From an uncultured Geobacteraceae bacterium (GTDB taxonomy: Bacteria > Desulfobacterota > Desulfuromonadia > Geobacterales > Pseudopelobacteraceae), in NCBI GenBank assembly GCA_903901875.1, contig CAIUSO010000114.1, forward strand, positions 22,655-86,654: 64,000 bases of DNA, in the 5' to 3' direction. Under the pieces are notes generated by a model. It was given only the letters and a program-made list of their open reading frames with translations, was not told the origin of the DNA and searched no databases. This document shows, piece by piece, positions 20,009-27,781 of this stretch (its first letter is position 1; each line of letters opens with the position of its first letter). A program made the position numbers and the translations under genes.

Positions 20009-23000
20009 CTACTGACTTTTTTCAGGAGAAAGCCATTTATCAAGCATTTCGGAGAGTGCTTTTTTCGTGAGCGGCTTCGCCAGATAATCATCCATTCCGC
20101 ACTGAAGGCATTTTTCACGGTCCCCATCCATGACGTTGGCGGTTACCGCGATTATGGGTACCCCATGGTTCAGAACGTGTGAGGTAACATCTCTGATTAC
20201 CTCAGTGGCCTCATAGCCGCTCATTTCCGGCATCATGCAATCCATCAGAACCAGATCATACTCGGCTATTTCCAGTGCCCGCACCGTCTTGAGCCCATCG
20301 GTGGCAACATCAGCTTTATAACCAAGGTTCTTGAGCAGATGAAGCGCCGTTTTCTGGTTAATCGGGTTGTCTTCGGCCATCAGGATACGGACAGCCACCC
20401 CCTCGACCACACTGTTTTCGGGCACCGCAGGAGGTGCGCCTTCAAGTACCGGCTGTGGCAGTGCAGCCGGTACAGTGGCTTGGAGTTCCCCCTTGCCACA
20501 AATCTCCATTGTGGCCGTAAACCAGAAGGTCGAACCTTTCCCTTGCTCACTCGTCACACCGATCTCACCACCCAGAAGGGTCGCCAGCTCTTTGGCAAGT
20601 GCCAGCCCCAAACCGGTCCCGCCATAGGAACGGGTTGACGAGCTGTCCACCTGGGTAAAAGCCGTGAACACATCGGCAAGACGGGATTCCGCCATGCCGA
20701 TGCCGGTGTCATGGACATCAAACCTGAGGACCACCGAACTGTTTTTCACTGAGCAGACGGATACCGAGATGACAACCGCCCCCCTTTGGGTAAATTTGAG
20801 GGCATTGTCAATAAGGCTGGTAAGTATCTGCTGGACTTTCCCCCCATCTCCCCTCACGAGGCTGGGCACCTCCGGCGCGATCCGGCTTGTCAGCCCCAGT
20901 CCCGCCCCGGCAGCCCGGCTGGTAAACGAGCCCATGGTTTCATCCAGACAAGTGCGGAGGTTAATATCCTTTAGTTCCACATCAAGCTTTTTGACCCTGA
21001 CCAGGGTAAAGTCCAGAATATCGCTGATTATTGCCAGCAGATTCTTGCCACATTGGTGTACAATGTCCGCAAACTCACGCTGTTCTTCCGTCAGTTCACT
21101 GTCAAGTAACAGATCTGACATCCCCAGCAAGCCGTTTAACGGAGTACGCATCTCGTGGCTCATGACCGCCAGAAATTCATCCTTGGCCCGGCTTGCGATT
21201 TCCGCCTTTTCTTTCGCATCAACCAGGGACGCCTCCATCTCTTTGCGTTTATTGATATTTTCCTTAATCCCGATAAAATGGGTTATGATACCGTCATCAT
21301 CACGCAGTGGTGAAATCTTTGCCTGTTCAAAGTTAATATCACCATTTTTACTGTTGTTAATGAATTCCCCCTCCCACGACTGTCCCGCCTTGATGGTCGC
21401 CCAGAGTTCCTCAAAGATATACGAATCGGTCAATTTCGATTTAAGTATGCGCGGGTTTTTACCAAGGACCTCTTCGGCAGTATAGCCACTCAATGTGGTA
21501 AAATGGGGGTTAACAAATTCAATAGCACCTTGAGTGTCGGTAATAATTATTGACACCGGGCTCTGGTCCACGGCACGGGAGAGCATGCGCAGCTGCTGTT
21601 CCGCAACCTTGCGCCAGGTAATATCTTCATGGGTAATAACCCCATATATGGTGCCGTTGATGGTGAAACGGCTGGCCTTGCAGACGAACCAGAGCTCTTT
21701 TGTGGGGGTGTGGCATGGGTACTCCTTGATAAATTCAGGTAACGTACCGTTCAGCACGGAGGAGATGCCGGTGACAAATTCGGCAACGGTGGGGTCCTGC
21801 TCACCGGAAAGCGGCTGACAGGCAAAGAAATAATTCGAGCCGATACTGCTATGTTCCGGAATCGCATCATTTTCTGCGCCAAAGGTTTCCCAGGCTCGAT
21901 TTGTGGTGACGATGGTTCCCTGTTCATTAATCACACAGATATGCGATCTGATACCGTCAAGAGTCGATTTATAAAACTGATCCTGGGCCGTCAAACTCGC
22001 TTCAGCTTTTTTTAAATCGGTGACATCCGTTACCAAAACAAAAAAGCCATGGACACCATCAGCATCACTATCGGGAATATAGTTGGCCCAGGTATACCCG
22101 GAGGTGCCATCGGGTTTGCTCAGAGTACGCTCAAAGTGTTGTTGCTCCCCAGCCAGGGCCGCCGTAATAAACTGTTCATTTCTCTTGAACAGTCCATCGC
22201 CCATCAGATCATGAATATGGATGTCTTTCATCTGCTCGGGCGTTTTGCCAAACCACTCCTGATAGGCACGATTGGCAAAACCGCAGCGAAGATCATTATC
22301 CCAGTAACCGACCATCCCGGGCAATACGTCGATCAGCTTTCTCATGAAACGCTCACTGGCTTCAAGCGAGGCCGACAGTTCTTTCTGTTCTGTGATATCG
22401 ATACATGACCCGACATATCCCGTGAACGCGCCGTTGGCAAAGGTCGGCGTCCCGCTATCGAGTATCCAGCGATAACTGCCGTCATTTCTCAGCAGGCGAT
22501 ACTCCATGGTAAAGCAGTGGCGATTGTCAAAGCAGGTCACATAGGTGTCGATACAACCATCCAGATCCTCGGGGTGGACCCCTTCTGCCCAGCCATTACC
22601 CTGCTCCTGCTCCAAGGTTCGCCCGGTAAAACTCAGCCAGACATCATTAAACCAGTAACACAGCTTGTCAAGTCCCGCCAGCCAGATGAGAACCGGCGCA
22701 GAATTTGCCAACGAGCGGAAACGGACTTCACTCTCCTGGAGGGCCGCCGCCGCTGCCACACGGTCGGAAATATCATGGGAAATGGCCGACACACCGACGA
22801 TGACACCCCGCGTATTGCACACCGGTGACATCGATACCGATACGTCCAGTGCGGTGCCATCCTTACGCAGGCGAACGGTGTCGTGATGCTTGATACTCCT
22901 GCCGTCACGGACCTGCTCCAGAAACATCGCCTCTTCGTACTGGCGCTGGGTCGGGACAATCAGGGAGATCGGCTTACCAATTACCTCCGTGCGGCGATAG

Positions 23001-23488
23001 CCATACATGCGTTCTGCGCCGGCGTTCCAGCTGGTGATGATGCCATCCAGGCTTTTTGCGATAATGGCGTCATCGGATGACTCCACAATTGACGCAAGGG
23101 CTGACCGTTCTTCTTCAGCCTGCCGTTGGCTGGTCACATCGGCAAGAACGATCATCAGCTCCTGGCCGTTGATCTTCCGGATAGTGACCTCAAGCTCCAG
23201 AGCATTAACTTTCCCCGTCCCCCCATGAATAGTGACAGGCAGTTCCTCACACACCACCCCGCTCTCTCCGGCAAATGCCGCCACAAGGTGGTGGATTACC
23301 GGTGCAACCGGATCGAGAACATGAAAAAGGTTGTCAAGGGTGCCGGAGCGCGTAACACATTCAAGCAGCGCAACGGCCCGGGGCGTCAGCATCTTGATGT
23401 CACCGTTCAGGTCGATCCGAGCCATGGCGACCGGAATCTGGTACATAAAAGCAAGCAACTCATCTGATTGGATATTTGGTCTATTCAT
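20009..23488 (-). CDS. Six-PAS hybrid histidine kinase, output partner of the PYP homologue
   Basis: 1159 residues, no membrane segment. PAS/PAC units fill about 10-770 (IVESSDDAIIAKSLDG and DVLPGMVGYWDNDL among them), then HisKA SHEMRTPLNG (His778), HATPase ([22 protein letters not shown]) and a receiver (about 1035-1155, LMDCMMPEMSG). The ATG lies 4 nt after the stop of the PYP gene, with only a weak site (CGGA), so translation is probably coupled and the two act together (inference). The C-terminal 800 residues are paralogous to the kinase at 10299-12737, including DFTLVRVKK in place of DFSKIEAGK. Expression should be gated by the c-di-GMP riboswitch upstream of the PYP gene. No DNA-binding regulator follows; the final output is unknown. 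Confidence 0.92.
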   Translation of the reverse strand: MNRPNIQSDELLAFMYQIPVAMARIDLNGDIKMLTPRAVALLECVTRSGTLDNLFHVLDPVAPVIHHLVAAFAGESGVVCEELPVTIHGGTGKVNALELEVTIRKINGQELMIVLADVTSQRQAEEERSALASIVESSDDAIIAKSLDGIITSWNAGAERMYGYRRTEVIGKPISLIVPTQRQYEEAMFLEQVRDGRSIKHHDTVRLRKDGTALDVSVSMSPVCNTRGVIVGVSAISHDISDRVAAAAALQESEVRFRSLANSAPVLIWLAGLDKLCYWFNDVWLSFTGRTLEQEQGNGWAEGVHPEDLDGCIDTYVTCFDNRHCFTMEYRLLRNDGSYRWILDSGTPTFANGAFTGYVGSCIDITEQKELSASLEASERFMRKLIDVLPGMVGYWDNDLRCGFANRAYQEWFGKTPEQMKDIHIHDLMGDGLFKRNEQFITAALAGEQQHFERTLSKPDGTSGYTWANYIPDSDADGVHGFFVLVTDVTDLKKAEASLTAQDQFYKSTLDGIRSHICVINEQGTIVTTNRAWETFGAENDAIPEHSSIGSNYFFACQPLSGEQDPTVAEFVTGISSVLNGTLPEFIKEYPCHTPTKELWFVCKASRFTINGTIYGVITHEDITWRKVAEQQLRMLSRAVDQSPVSIIITDTQGAIEFVNPHFTTLSGYTAEEVLGKNPRILKSKLTDSYIFEELWATIKAGQSWEGEFINNSKNGDINFEQAKISPLRDDDGIITHFIGIKENINKRKEMEASLVDAKEKAEIASRAKDEFLAVMSHEMRTPLNGLLGMSDLLLDSELTEEQREFADIVHQCGKNLLAIISDILDFTLVRVKKLDVELKDINLRTCLDETMGSFTSRAAGAGLGLTSRIAPEVPSLVRGDGGKVQQILTSLIDNALKFTQRGAVVISVSVCSVKNSSVVLRFDVHDTGIGMAESRLADVFTAFTQVDSSSTRSYGGTGLGLALAKELATLLGGEIGVTSEQGKGSTFWFTATMEICGKGELQATVPAALPQPVLEGAPPAVPENSVVEGVAVRILMAEDNPINQKTALHLLKNLGYKADVATDGLKTVRALEIAEYDLVLMDCMMPEMSGYEATEVIRDVTSHVLNHGVPIIAVTANVMDGDREKCLQCGMDDYLAKPLTKKALSEMLDKWLSPEKSQ

Positions 23489-23492
23489 AGGG

Positions 23493-23879
23493 TTATCCGA
23501 GAGCTAAAAAATTTACCAGAACGTAGCGTGTCGAACACAGGGGGGAAGAGAGGAGGCGAAGACGAACGTTGGTAGGACGCATCCGCCAACTGAAGGTATA
23601 CTCCAGCGTCTCATCCAACGGACTCCCCTCAGCAAGAGCATCTTCAAAACGCTGAGCGACTCTGTAGTTATTCGTGCATTGGGCCACTTCTGTAAAAAAT
23701 GGCCGTCCAAGCACGTGGTCAGGCAACAACCTTGAATGCTGTGATTCATAGGCATTATATCTGCGAACCAGCGTGTCTGTGTCAAAACCGATCACACCAA
23801 AATCAAGAGCATCCAATTCGTAATCGTTCAGCCCTTCCAATAAGTTAAAGACACCCGCATGGTCAAATGAAATGGTCAT
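23493..23879 (-). CDS. Photoactive yellow protein (PYP) family photoreceptor
   Basis: 128 residues, the length of Halorhodospira PYP (125). The ATG at 23879 has AAAGGA six bases upstream; a TTG two codons earlier is less likely. The single PAS domain aligns without large gaps: ELDALDFGVIGFD, then RYNAYES (Tyr41 and Glu45, matching PYP Tyr42 and Glu46 that hydrogen-bond the chromophore), Arg50 (PYP Arg52), and VAQCTNN with Cys68 (PYP Cys69, the p-coumaroyl thioester site), then EYTFSWRMRPTNVRLRL. Every residue needed to hold the chromophore is therefore kept. No tyrosine ammonia lyase or p-coumaroyl ligase gene is in this window, so the chromophore source is open. It sits first in an operon with a hybrid kinase, under a c-di-GMP riboswitch. 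Confidence 0.87.
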   Translation of the reverse strand: MTISFDHAGVFNLLEGLNDYELDALDFGVIGFDTDTLVRRYNAYESQHSRLLPDHVLGRPFFTEVAQCTNNYRVAQRFEDALAEGSPLDETLEYTFSWRMRPTNVRLRLLSSPLCSTRYVLVNFLALG

Positions 23880-23972
23880 AGTCAATCCTTTGGGAAGGGT
23901 CCGATTCTCCCGATCTTTGAACGGAACGGGCCGGCCACACGTAGTATGTCACTCCATTACGGCACGTCCGTA

Positions 23973-24011
23973 AAACAAAAAAAACCTTCTCAAGCCGAAC
24001 TGAAGAAGGGG
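23973..24011 (-). terminator. Intrinsic terminator, expression platform of the c-di-GMP riboswitch
   Basis: Minus strand: CCTTCT and AGAAGG pair around a short arm with two mismatches and the loop TTCGG, followed by eight T residues. It lies between the aptamer and the PYP start, 94 nt before the ATG. Read-through or stopping here would decide expression of the PYP-kinase operon. Confidence 0.8.
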
Positions 24012-24022
24012 TATGGACAGCC

Positions 24023-24110
24023 CTCTTTCCTGGGTAACCCGACTATCCGGTTAACGGACTCGTAGCTTTGCGTCCCTGGGTTACCCCAAGTTTGCCATTT
24101 TCAAAAAGAG
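24023..24110 (-). promoter_or_regulatory. GEMM-I (cyclic di-GMP-I) riboswitch
   Basis: The minus strand carries the conserved core: GGCAAAC, a P2 stem closed by a GTAA tetraloop (CTTGGGGTAACCCAGG), GGGACGCAAAGC, a P3 stem (ACGAGTCC to GGATAGTCG) and the closing GGGTTACC. CTCTTT at 24105-24110 and AAAGAG at 24023-24028 can close P1. The base just before CAAAC is G (Vc2 G20), with the middle A of CAAAG (A47) and the C92 equivalent also kept, which favours c-di-GMP over cGAMP. It starts about 10 nt after the predicted transcription start and is followed by an intrinsic terminator, then the PYP-kinase operon. Confidence 0.9.
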
Positions 24111-24125
24111 ATTATAACGTTCTTA

Positions 24126-24155
24126 ATTCTATATGTTGTTAGAAATAGTTGTCAA
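24126..24155 (-). promoter_or_regulatory. Sigma70 promoter of the riboswitch-PYP-kinase transcript
   Basis: Perfect -35 TTGACA (24150-24155), 18-nt spacer, -10 TAGAAT (24126-24131, five of six). The start would be near 24119, just ahead of the riboswitch P1 stem, leaving a leader of about 240 nt before the PYP ATG. It lies in the gap after the GGDEF-EAL gene. Confidence 0.75.
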
Positions 24156-24200
24156 CAACTTAAACAACGTATTTTCAACGATGATTTACTCTTACCTCCG

Positions 24201-26396
24201 TTAACTGTGGTCCTGAAGATAGCCGAAAACGTCTTCTGCCGACCGGGGACGACTGTAGAGATATCCTTGCACGACATCACACTGCTGCTCCCGTAAAAAG
24301 CGCAATTGTCCCTCGGTTTCGACACCTTCGGCGATAACCTCTTTACCCAGCTTATGGGCCAGAGCAATTGTTGCTGCAGCGATAGCGGCATCGTCTGAGT
24401 CTGACTCAATATCTTTGACAAAGGAGCGATCAATCTTTAAGCGATTTACCGGAAAAAGCTTCAGGTAACTGAGTGAAGAATAACCGGTACCAAAATCATC
24501 AATCGCCAGTTCAACGCCCATATCACGTAGTTTGCGAAGTTGGTAGATGGTCACCTCCGGATCATCCATTGCCGCACTCTCGGTAATCTCCAGTTCCAGA
24601 AAATGTGGATCCAACCCGGTGGCACTGATTATTTTAGCCACCGTATCCGACAGGCCGTCCTGTTTGAATTGCTTTGCCGACAGATTTACGGCCATTCGTA
24701 AAGGGGGGAGTCCGGCCGCCAACCAGGACAGCATCTGCCTGCAGGCCGTTTCCAGCACCCAGTCGCCAATCGGCAGTATCAAGCCGGTGGCTTCGGCAAG
24801 GGGAATAAACGTGTCCGGTGGTACCAGGCCCCGCTCCGGGTGCTGCCAGCGCAAGAGCGCTTCAACACCGATGACCCGACCGGTGGCCATTTCAATCTGG
24901 GGCTGATAATGCAGGAGAAATTCTTCCCGCTCAATGGCGACCCGTAAGTTCCTTTCCAGTGTAAACCGCTCTTGAGCGGTTATGTTCATCTCTTGTTTAA
25001 AAAACTGGTAGTTGTTTCTGCCATTAGCTTTGGCATGATGCATGGCAATATCGGCATTTTTCATCAGCTCTTCTGTGGTGTCGCCATCGTGGGGAAATAC
25101 GCTGATACCTATGCTTGCGGTGATAACAACATCTCGATTGTCCAACCGGAATGTGTGGGAAAGGTCTTCCAGAATTTTGCTGACAATGTGTGCCGAAGCA
25201 CAGCCTGATACCACCTGGGGCAATACAACGGCATATTCATCACCACCTAACCGGGCGACAACATCAATATTTCGGACCGACTTTGCAAGGCGAGAAGCGA
25301 CCCCTGACAGAAGAGTGTCCCCCACATGATGGCCCAGAGAGTCATTAATGTACTTGAAATGGTCCAGATCAATGGAGAGGATTGCCAGATGACTGGAGGA
25401 TTGTTTCGCCATCTTCAGTGCAGCGGAAAGCTTTTTTTTCAGGCTGGTACGGTTGGGAAGGCTTGTCAATACGTCATAGTGCGCCAGAAAATCTATTTGT
25501 TGGGTAGCTTGCTTTAACTCGCTGATATCGGTGAAAGTTCCTATATAGTTGAGGACATTCCCCCCTTCATCACACACCACGGAGAGCGACAACAGTTTGG
25601 GAAAAATGTCCCCTCCCTTCCGTTTACCATATAATTCACCCTGCCAATAATTATGGAGCAGCAATGTTTCCCACATTGATTCGTAGAAACCCTTGGTCTC
25701 AATTCCAGATTTCAGGAGTTTGGGGTCCAGTCCCAGCACCTCGTCCTGACGATAGCCGGAAATACGGGTAAAGGAAGCATTGGTGGCCAGAATCCTGTTC
25801 GACGAGTCGGTTATCACAATAGCTTCGCCACTGTGTTCGAATACTTTGGCCATAAGCAGCATCCGGTTCTCTGCCTTTACCCGTCGTGCATTTTCCTCTT
25901 GCAGCATGGTAACCGTCTGTGACAATTCAAGGGTCCGTTCAGTAACCCGCTGCTCAAGGAGCTCATGGGCTTGACGCAACTCATGGGCCATGCGCTTTGC
26001 ATCGGTGATCGTATTCACAAACGTATTGATAGTCGTTAACAGCTTTTGTTGATCAATCGGTTTAAGCAGGTAGCTGTTGACACCAATATCAATGGCGGCG
26101 ATCAGATTCTGGGCATCACTGAAAGCGGTCAGGGCGATGATGATCGTTTCGGGTGCGCGCCTTTTGATCTCCGTTGACATGGCGATGCCATCAAGCACCG
26201 GCATTTTGATATCGGTAATGACTATTTCAGGCTTATACCGTTCAAAAAGTTCCAGCCCCTTTTTGCCATTCTCGGCCGTCAGAATATGTATATCGGGATA
26301 GGACAATTCGAGAGTCAAGGCAAGTAATGATCGTACCTCATGCTCATCTTCCACATAGAGGAGAGAAATGTGAGAAGCATCATCTTTCTGAAACAT
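24201..26396 (-). CDS. REC-PAS-GGDEF-EAL c-di-GMP turnover protein
   Basis: 731 residues; ATG 26396 with AAGGAAG ahead. Receiver (about 10-125, ITDIKMPVLDG), coiled coil, PAS (about 180-295), GGDEF (about 305-465) and EAL (about 480-725). The cyclase site is GGDEY (384-388) and the product-inhibition site RxxD is present as RNID nine residues earlier. The EAL domain keeps EALLRW (512-514), ELEITES, DDFGTGYSS, KIDRSF and EGVET, so both activities look possible. The receiver probably selects which dominates. It lies 38 nt after a hemerythrin-like gene and directly upstream of a c-di-GMP riboswitch, so its product may control the PYP operon (inference). Confidence 0.93.
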   Translation of the reverse strand: MFQKDDASHISLLYVEDEHEVRSLLALTLELSYPDIHILTAENGKKGLELFERYKPEIVITDIKMPVLDGIAMSTEIKRRAPETIIIALTAFSDAQNLIAAIDIGVNSYLLKPIDQQKLLTTINTFVNTITDAKRMAHELRQAHELLEQRVTERTLELSQTVTMLQEENARRVKAENRMLLMAKVFEHSGEAIVITDSSNRILATNASFTRISGYRQDEVLGLDPKLLKSGIETKGFYESMWETLLLHNYWQGELYGKRKGGDIFPKLLSLSVVCDEGGNVLNYIGTFTDISELKQATQQIDFLAHYDVLTSLPNRTSLKKKLSAALKMAKQSSSHLAILSIDLDHFKYINDSLGHHVGDTLLSGVASRLAKSVRNIDVVARLGGDEYAVVLPQVVSGCASAHIVSKILEDLSHTFRLDNRDVVITASIGISVFPHDGDTTEELMKNADIAMHHAKANGRNNYQFFKQEMNITAQERFTLERNLRVAIEREEFLLHYQPQIEMATGRVIGVEALLRWQHPERGLVPPDTFIPLAEATGLILPIGDWVLETACRQMLSWLAAGLPPLRMAVNLSAKQFKQDGLSDTVAKIISATGLDPHFLELEITESAAMDDPEVTIYQLRKLRDMGVELAIDDFGTGYSSLSYLKLFPVNRLKIDRSFVKDIESDSDDAAIAAATIALAHKLGKEVIAEGVETEGQLRFLREQQCDVVQGYLYSRPRSAEDVFGYLQDHS

Positions 26397-26434
26397 CAAT
26401 TACTTCCTTTCAAACCATGAGGTTCTCAGAGCGT

Positions 26435-26923
26435 TCATAGAGCGCAGCACCCCATCGACAAGGAGGGAATCCTCACCATGGCAGCGGGTACGTACCTCGG
26501 GGATATTTCACGCGGAGAACTGATTTTTTCAATACACGCCGTTAGCTCACGGTCATGCTTTGAAAAATGATTCTGCAGAGACATCATGAGTTTGGTGCAT
26601 TCGTCGATAACCGCAGAAAGACATGAATCCTTTTCAAGAATCATGGCAAGCAGTCCATTCATTGAACTGATGAGCCTGTCGTGTTCTTTTCGGTGGATTT
26701 CAGAGGAAGACGCTCCAATATGAAGCATTATCTGCGTCTCCGTACTGTGGCTGGAAGACGAGAAGTATTTCAGATAGACGAGCTGATCGCCCAATTCAAT
26801 TGACCACATATTCTTATCTTTCAGGGTTGCAGAAATTTCATTAATTACACTGAGGACGTTCTTCTGTTGGCTTCCAAGTACATCGCATAAACCCATGAGT
26901 TTTGCCAGTTGATTATCTCTCAT
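26435..26923 (-). CDS. Degenerate hemerythrin-like protein
   Basis: 162 residues; start chosen at 26923 (GGAG eight bases before) over an upstream codon. The C-terminal half carries HRKEH (HxxxH) and NHFSKHD (HxxxxD) in the spacing of the last two iron-ligand motifs of bacteriohemerythrin. The first ligand His and a properly spaced HxxxE are not clear in the N-terminal half (HSTE is one residue off), so iron binding is doubtful. The last 20 residues are unrelated. Hemerythrins bind oxygen at a di-iron centre; several control c-di-GMP enzymes, and this gene is followed 38 nt later by a GGDEF-EAL gene, which fits such a role (inference). It could instead be an unrelated helical sensor. Confidence 0.55.
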   Translation of the reverse strand: MRDNQLAKLMGLCDVLGSQQKNVLSVINEISATLKDKNMWSIELGDQLVYLKYFSSSSHSTETQIMLHIGASSSEIHRKEHDRLISSMNGLLAMILEKDSCLSAVIDECTKLMMSLQNHFSKHDRELTACIEKISSPREISPRYVPAAMVRIPSLSMGCCAL

Positions 26924-27136
26924 TTTTCCCACTCCGTGATTGTATTTTACTATCAATAGTATGCCGGGCTGCAATACGCCTTCTGGGGTGGCAAAGAAGA
27001 CTTTGAAGTCCTGTTGGTAATACTACTCACTCGGAGCAAATAACAATAGAGGGGAAAAACGCAGAACGACTTCGATTTTCCCTATGGAAAATTCAGGAGA
27101 TGGCGAAAACGGCGCGGTGGTGGGCAAGGGGAGAAA

Positions 27137-27781
27137 TCAGATGGCACTTATGCCTTCACGGATGGCGTATTTGGTCAGCTCGGCAATGCTGAACACACCT
27201 ATTTTCTTCATGGTGTTCATGCGGATAGTCTCGATGGTCTTGGTACTGACATTCAGTGTAAAGGCAATTTCCTTGGTGTTTTTGCCATCGGCAATCAGAG
27301 CCAACACTTCCCGTTCACGATTGGAAAGCTGCGGCTTTGCCGTTTCAGCGTTGTTCTGGCCCAATTCATTCATTATGAGATTGGTAACGGCGGAAGAAAG
27401 GTATGACTTACCGTCGTACAGAGATCTGATGGCATCCACCAGTTCCTTACCGGCACAGTCTTTAAGCAGGTACCCCTTGGCACCGGCTTTAAAACATTCA
27501 GTGGCACAGCCCCGGTCCAAAATCATGGAAAGAGCAAGAATTCTGGCATCGGGATGACGCGCAATGATGTGACCGGTCGCTTCAATCCCCCCCATTATCG
27601 GCATGGTTAAGTCCATAACCACAATATCAGGATTGCACATTTCATAGATTTCAACCGCTTCATGACCGTTCTCTGCCTGCGCCACAACCGCAATGTCTTC
27701 TGAACGTTCGAGAAGGGATAAGAGCCCTTCGCGCACAATAGTATGGTCATCCACCAGCATTACCGTAATCTTCGTAGTCAT
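27137..27781 (-). CDS. NarL/FixJ-family response regulator
   Basis: 214 residues. Receiver (1-120) with VDDH, phosphoacceptor D57 in VVMDLTMP, and a LuxR-type HTH (about 148-210) with LSNREREVLALIADGKNTKEIA. It should be phosphorylated by the kinase encoded just upstream, whose stop it overlaps by ATGA. Targets are unknown; the gene downstream encodes a hemerythrin-like protein after a 213-nt gap. Confidence 0.94.
   Translation of the reverse strand: MTTKITVMLVDDHTIVREGLLSLLERSEDIAVVAQAENGHEAVEIYEMCNPDIVVMDLTMPIMGGIEATGHIIARHPDARILALSMILDRGCATECFKAGAKGYLLKDCAGKELVDAIRSLYDGKSYLSSAVTNLIMNELGQNNAETAKPQLSNREREVLALIADGKNTKEIAFTLNVSTKTIETIRMNTMKKIGVFSIAELTKYAIREGISAI

Noticed and set aside
24023..24110. 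3',3'-cGAMP (GEMM-Ib) instead of c-di-GMP riboswitch
   Set aside because: The base at the deciding position is G, not A. Binding tests would settle it.
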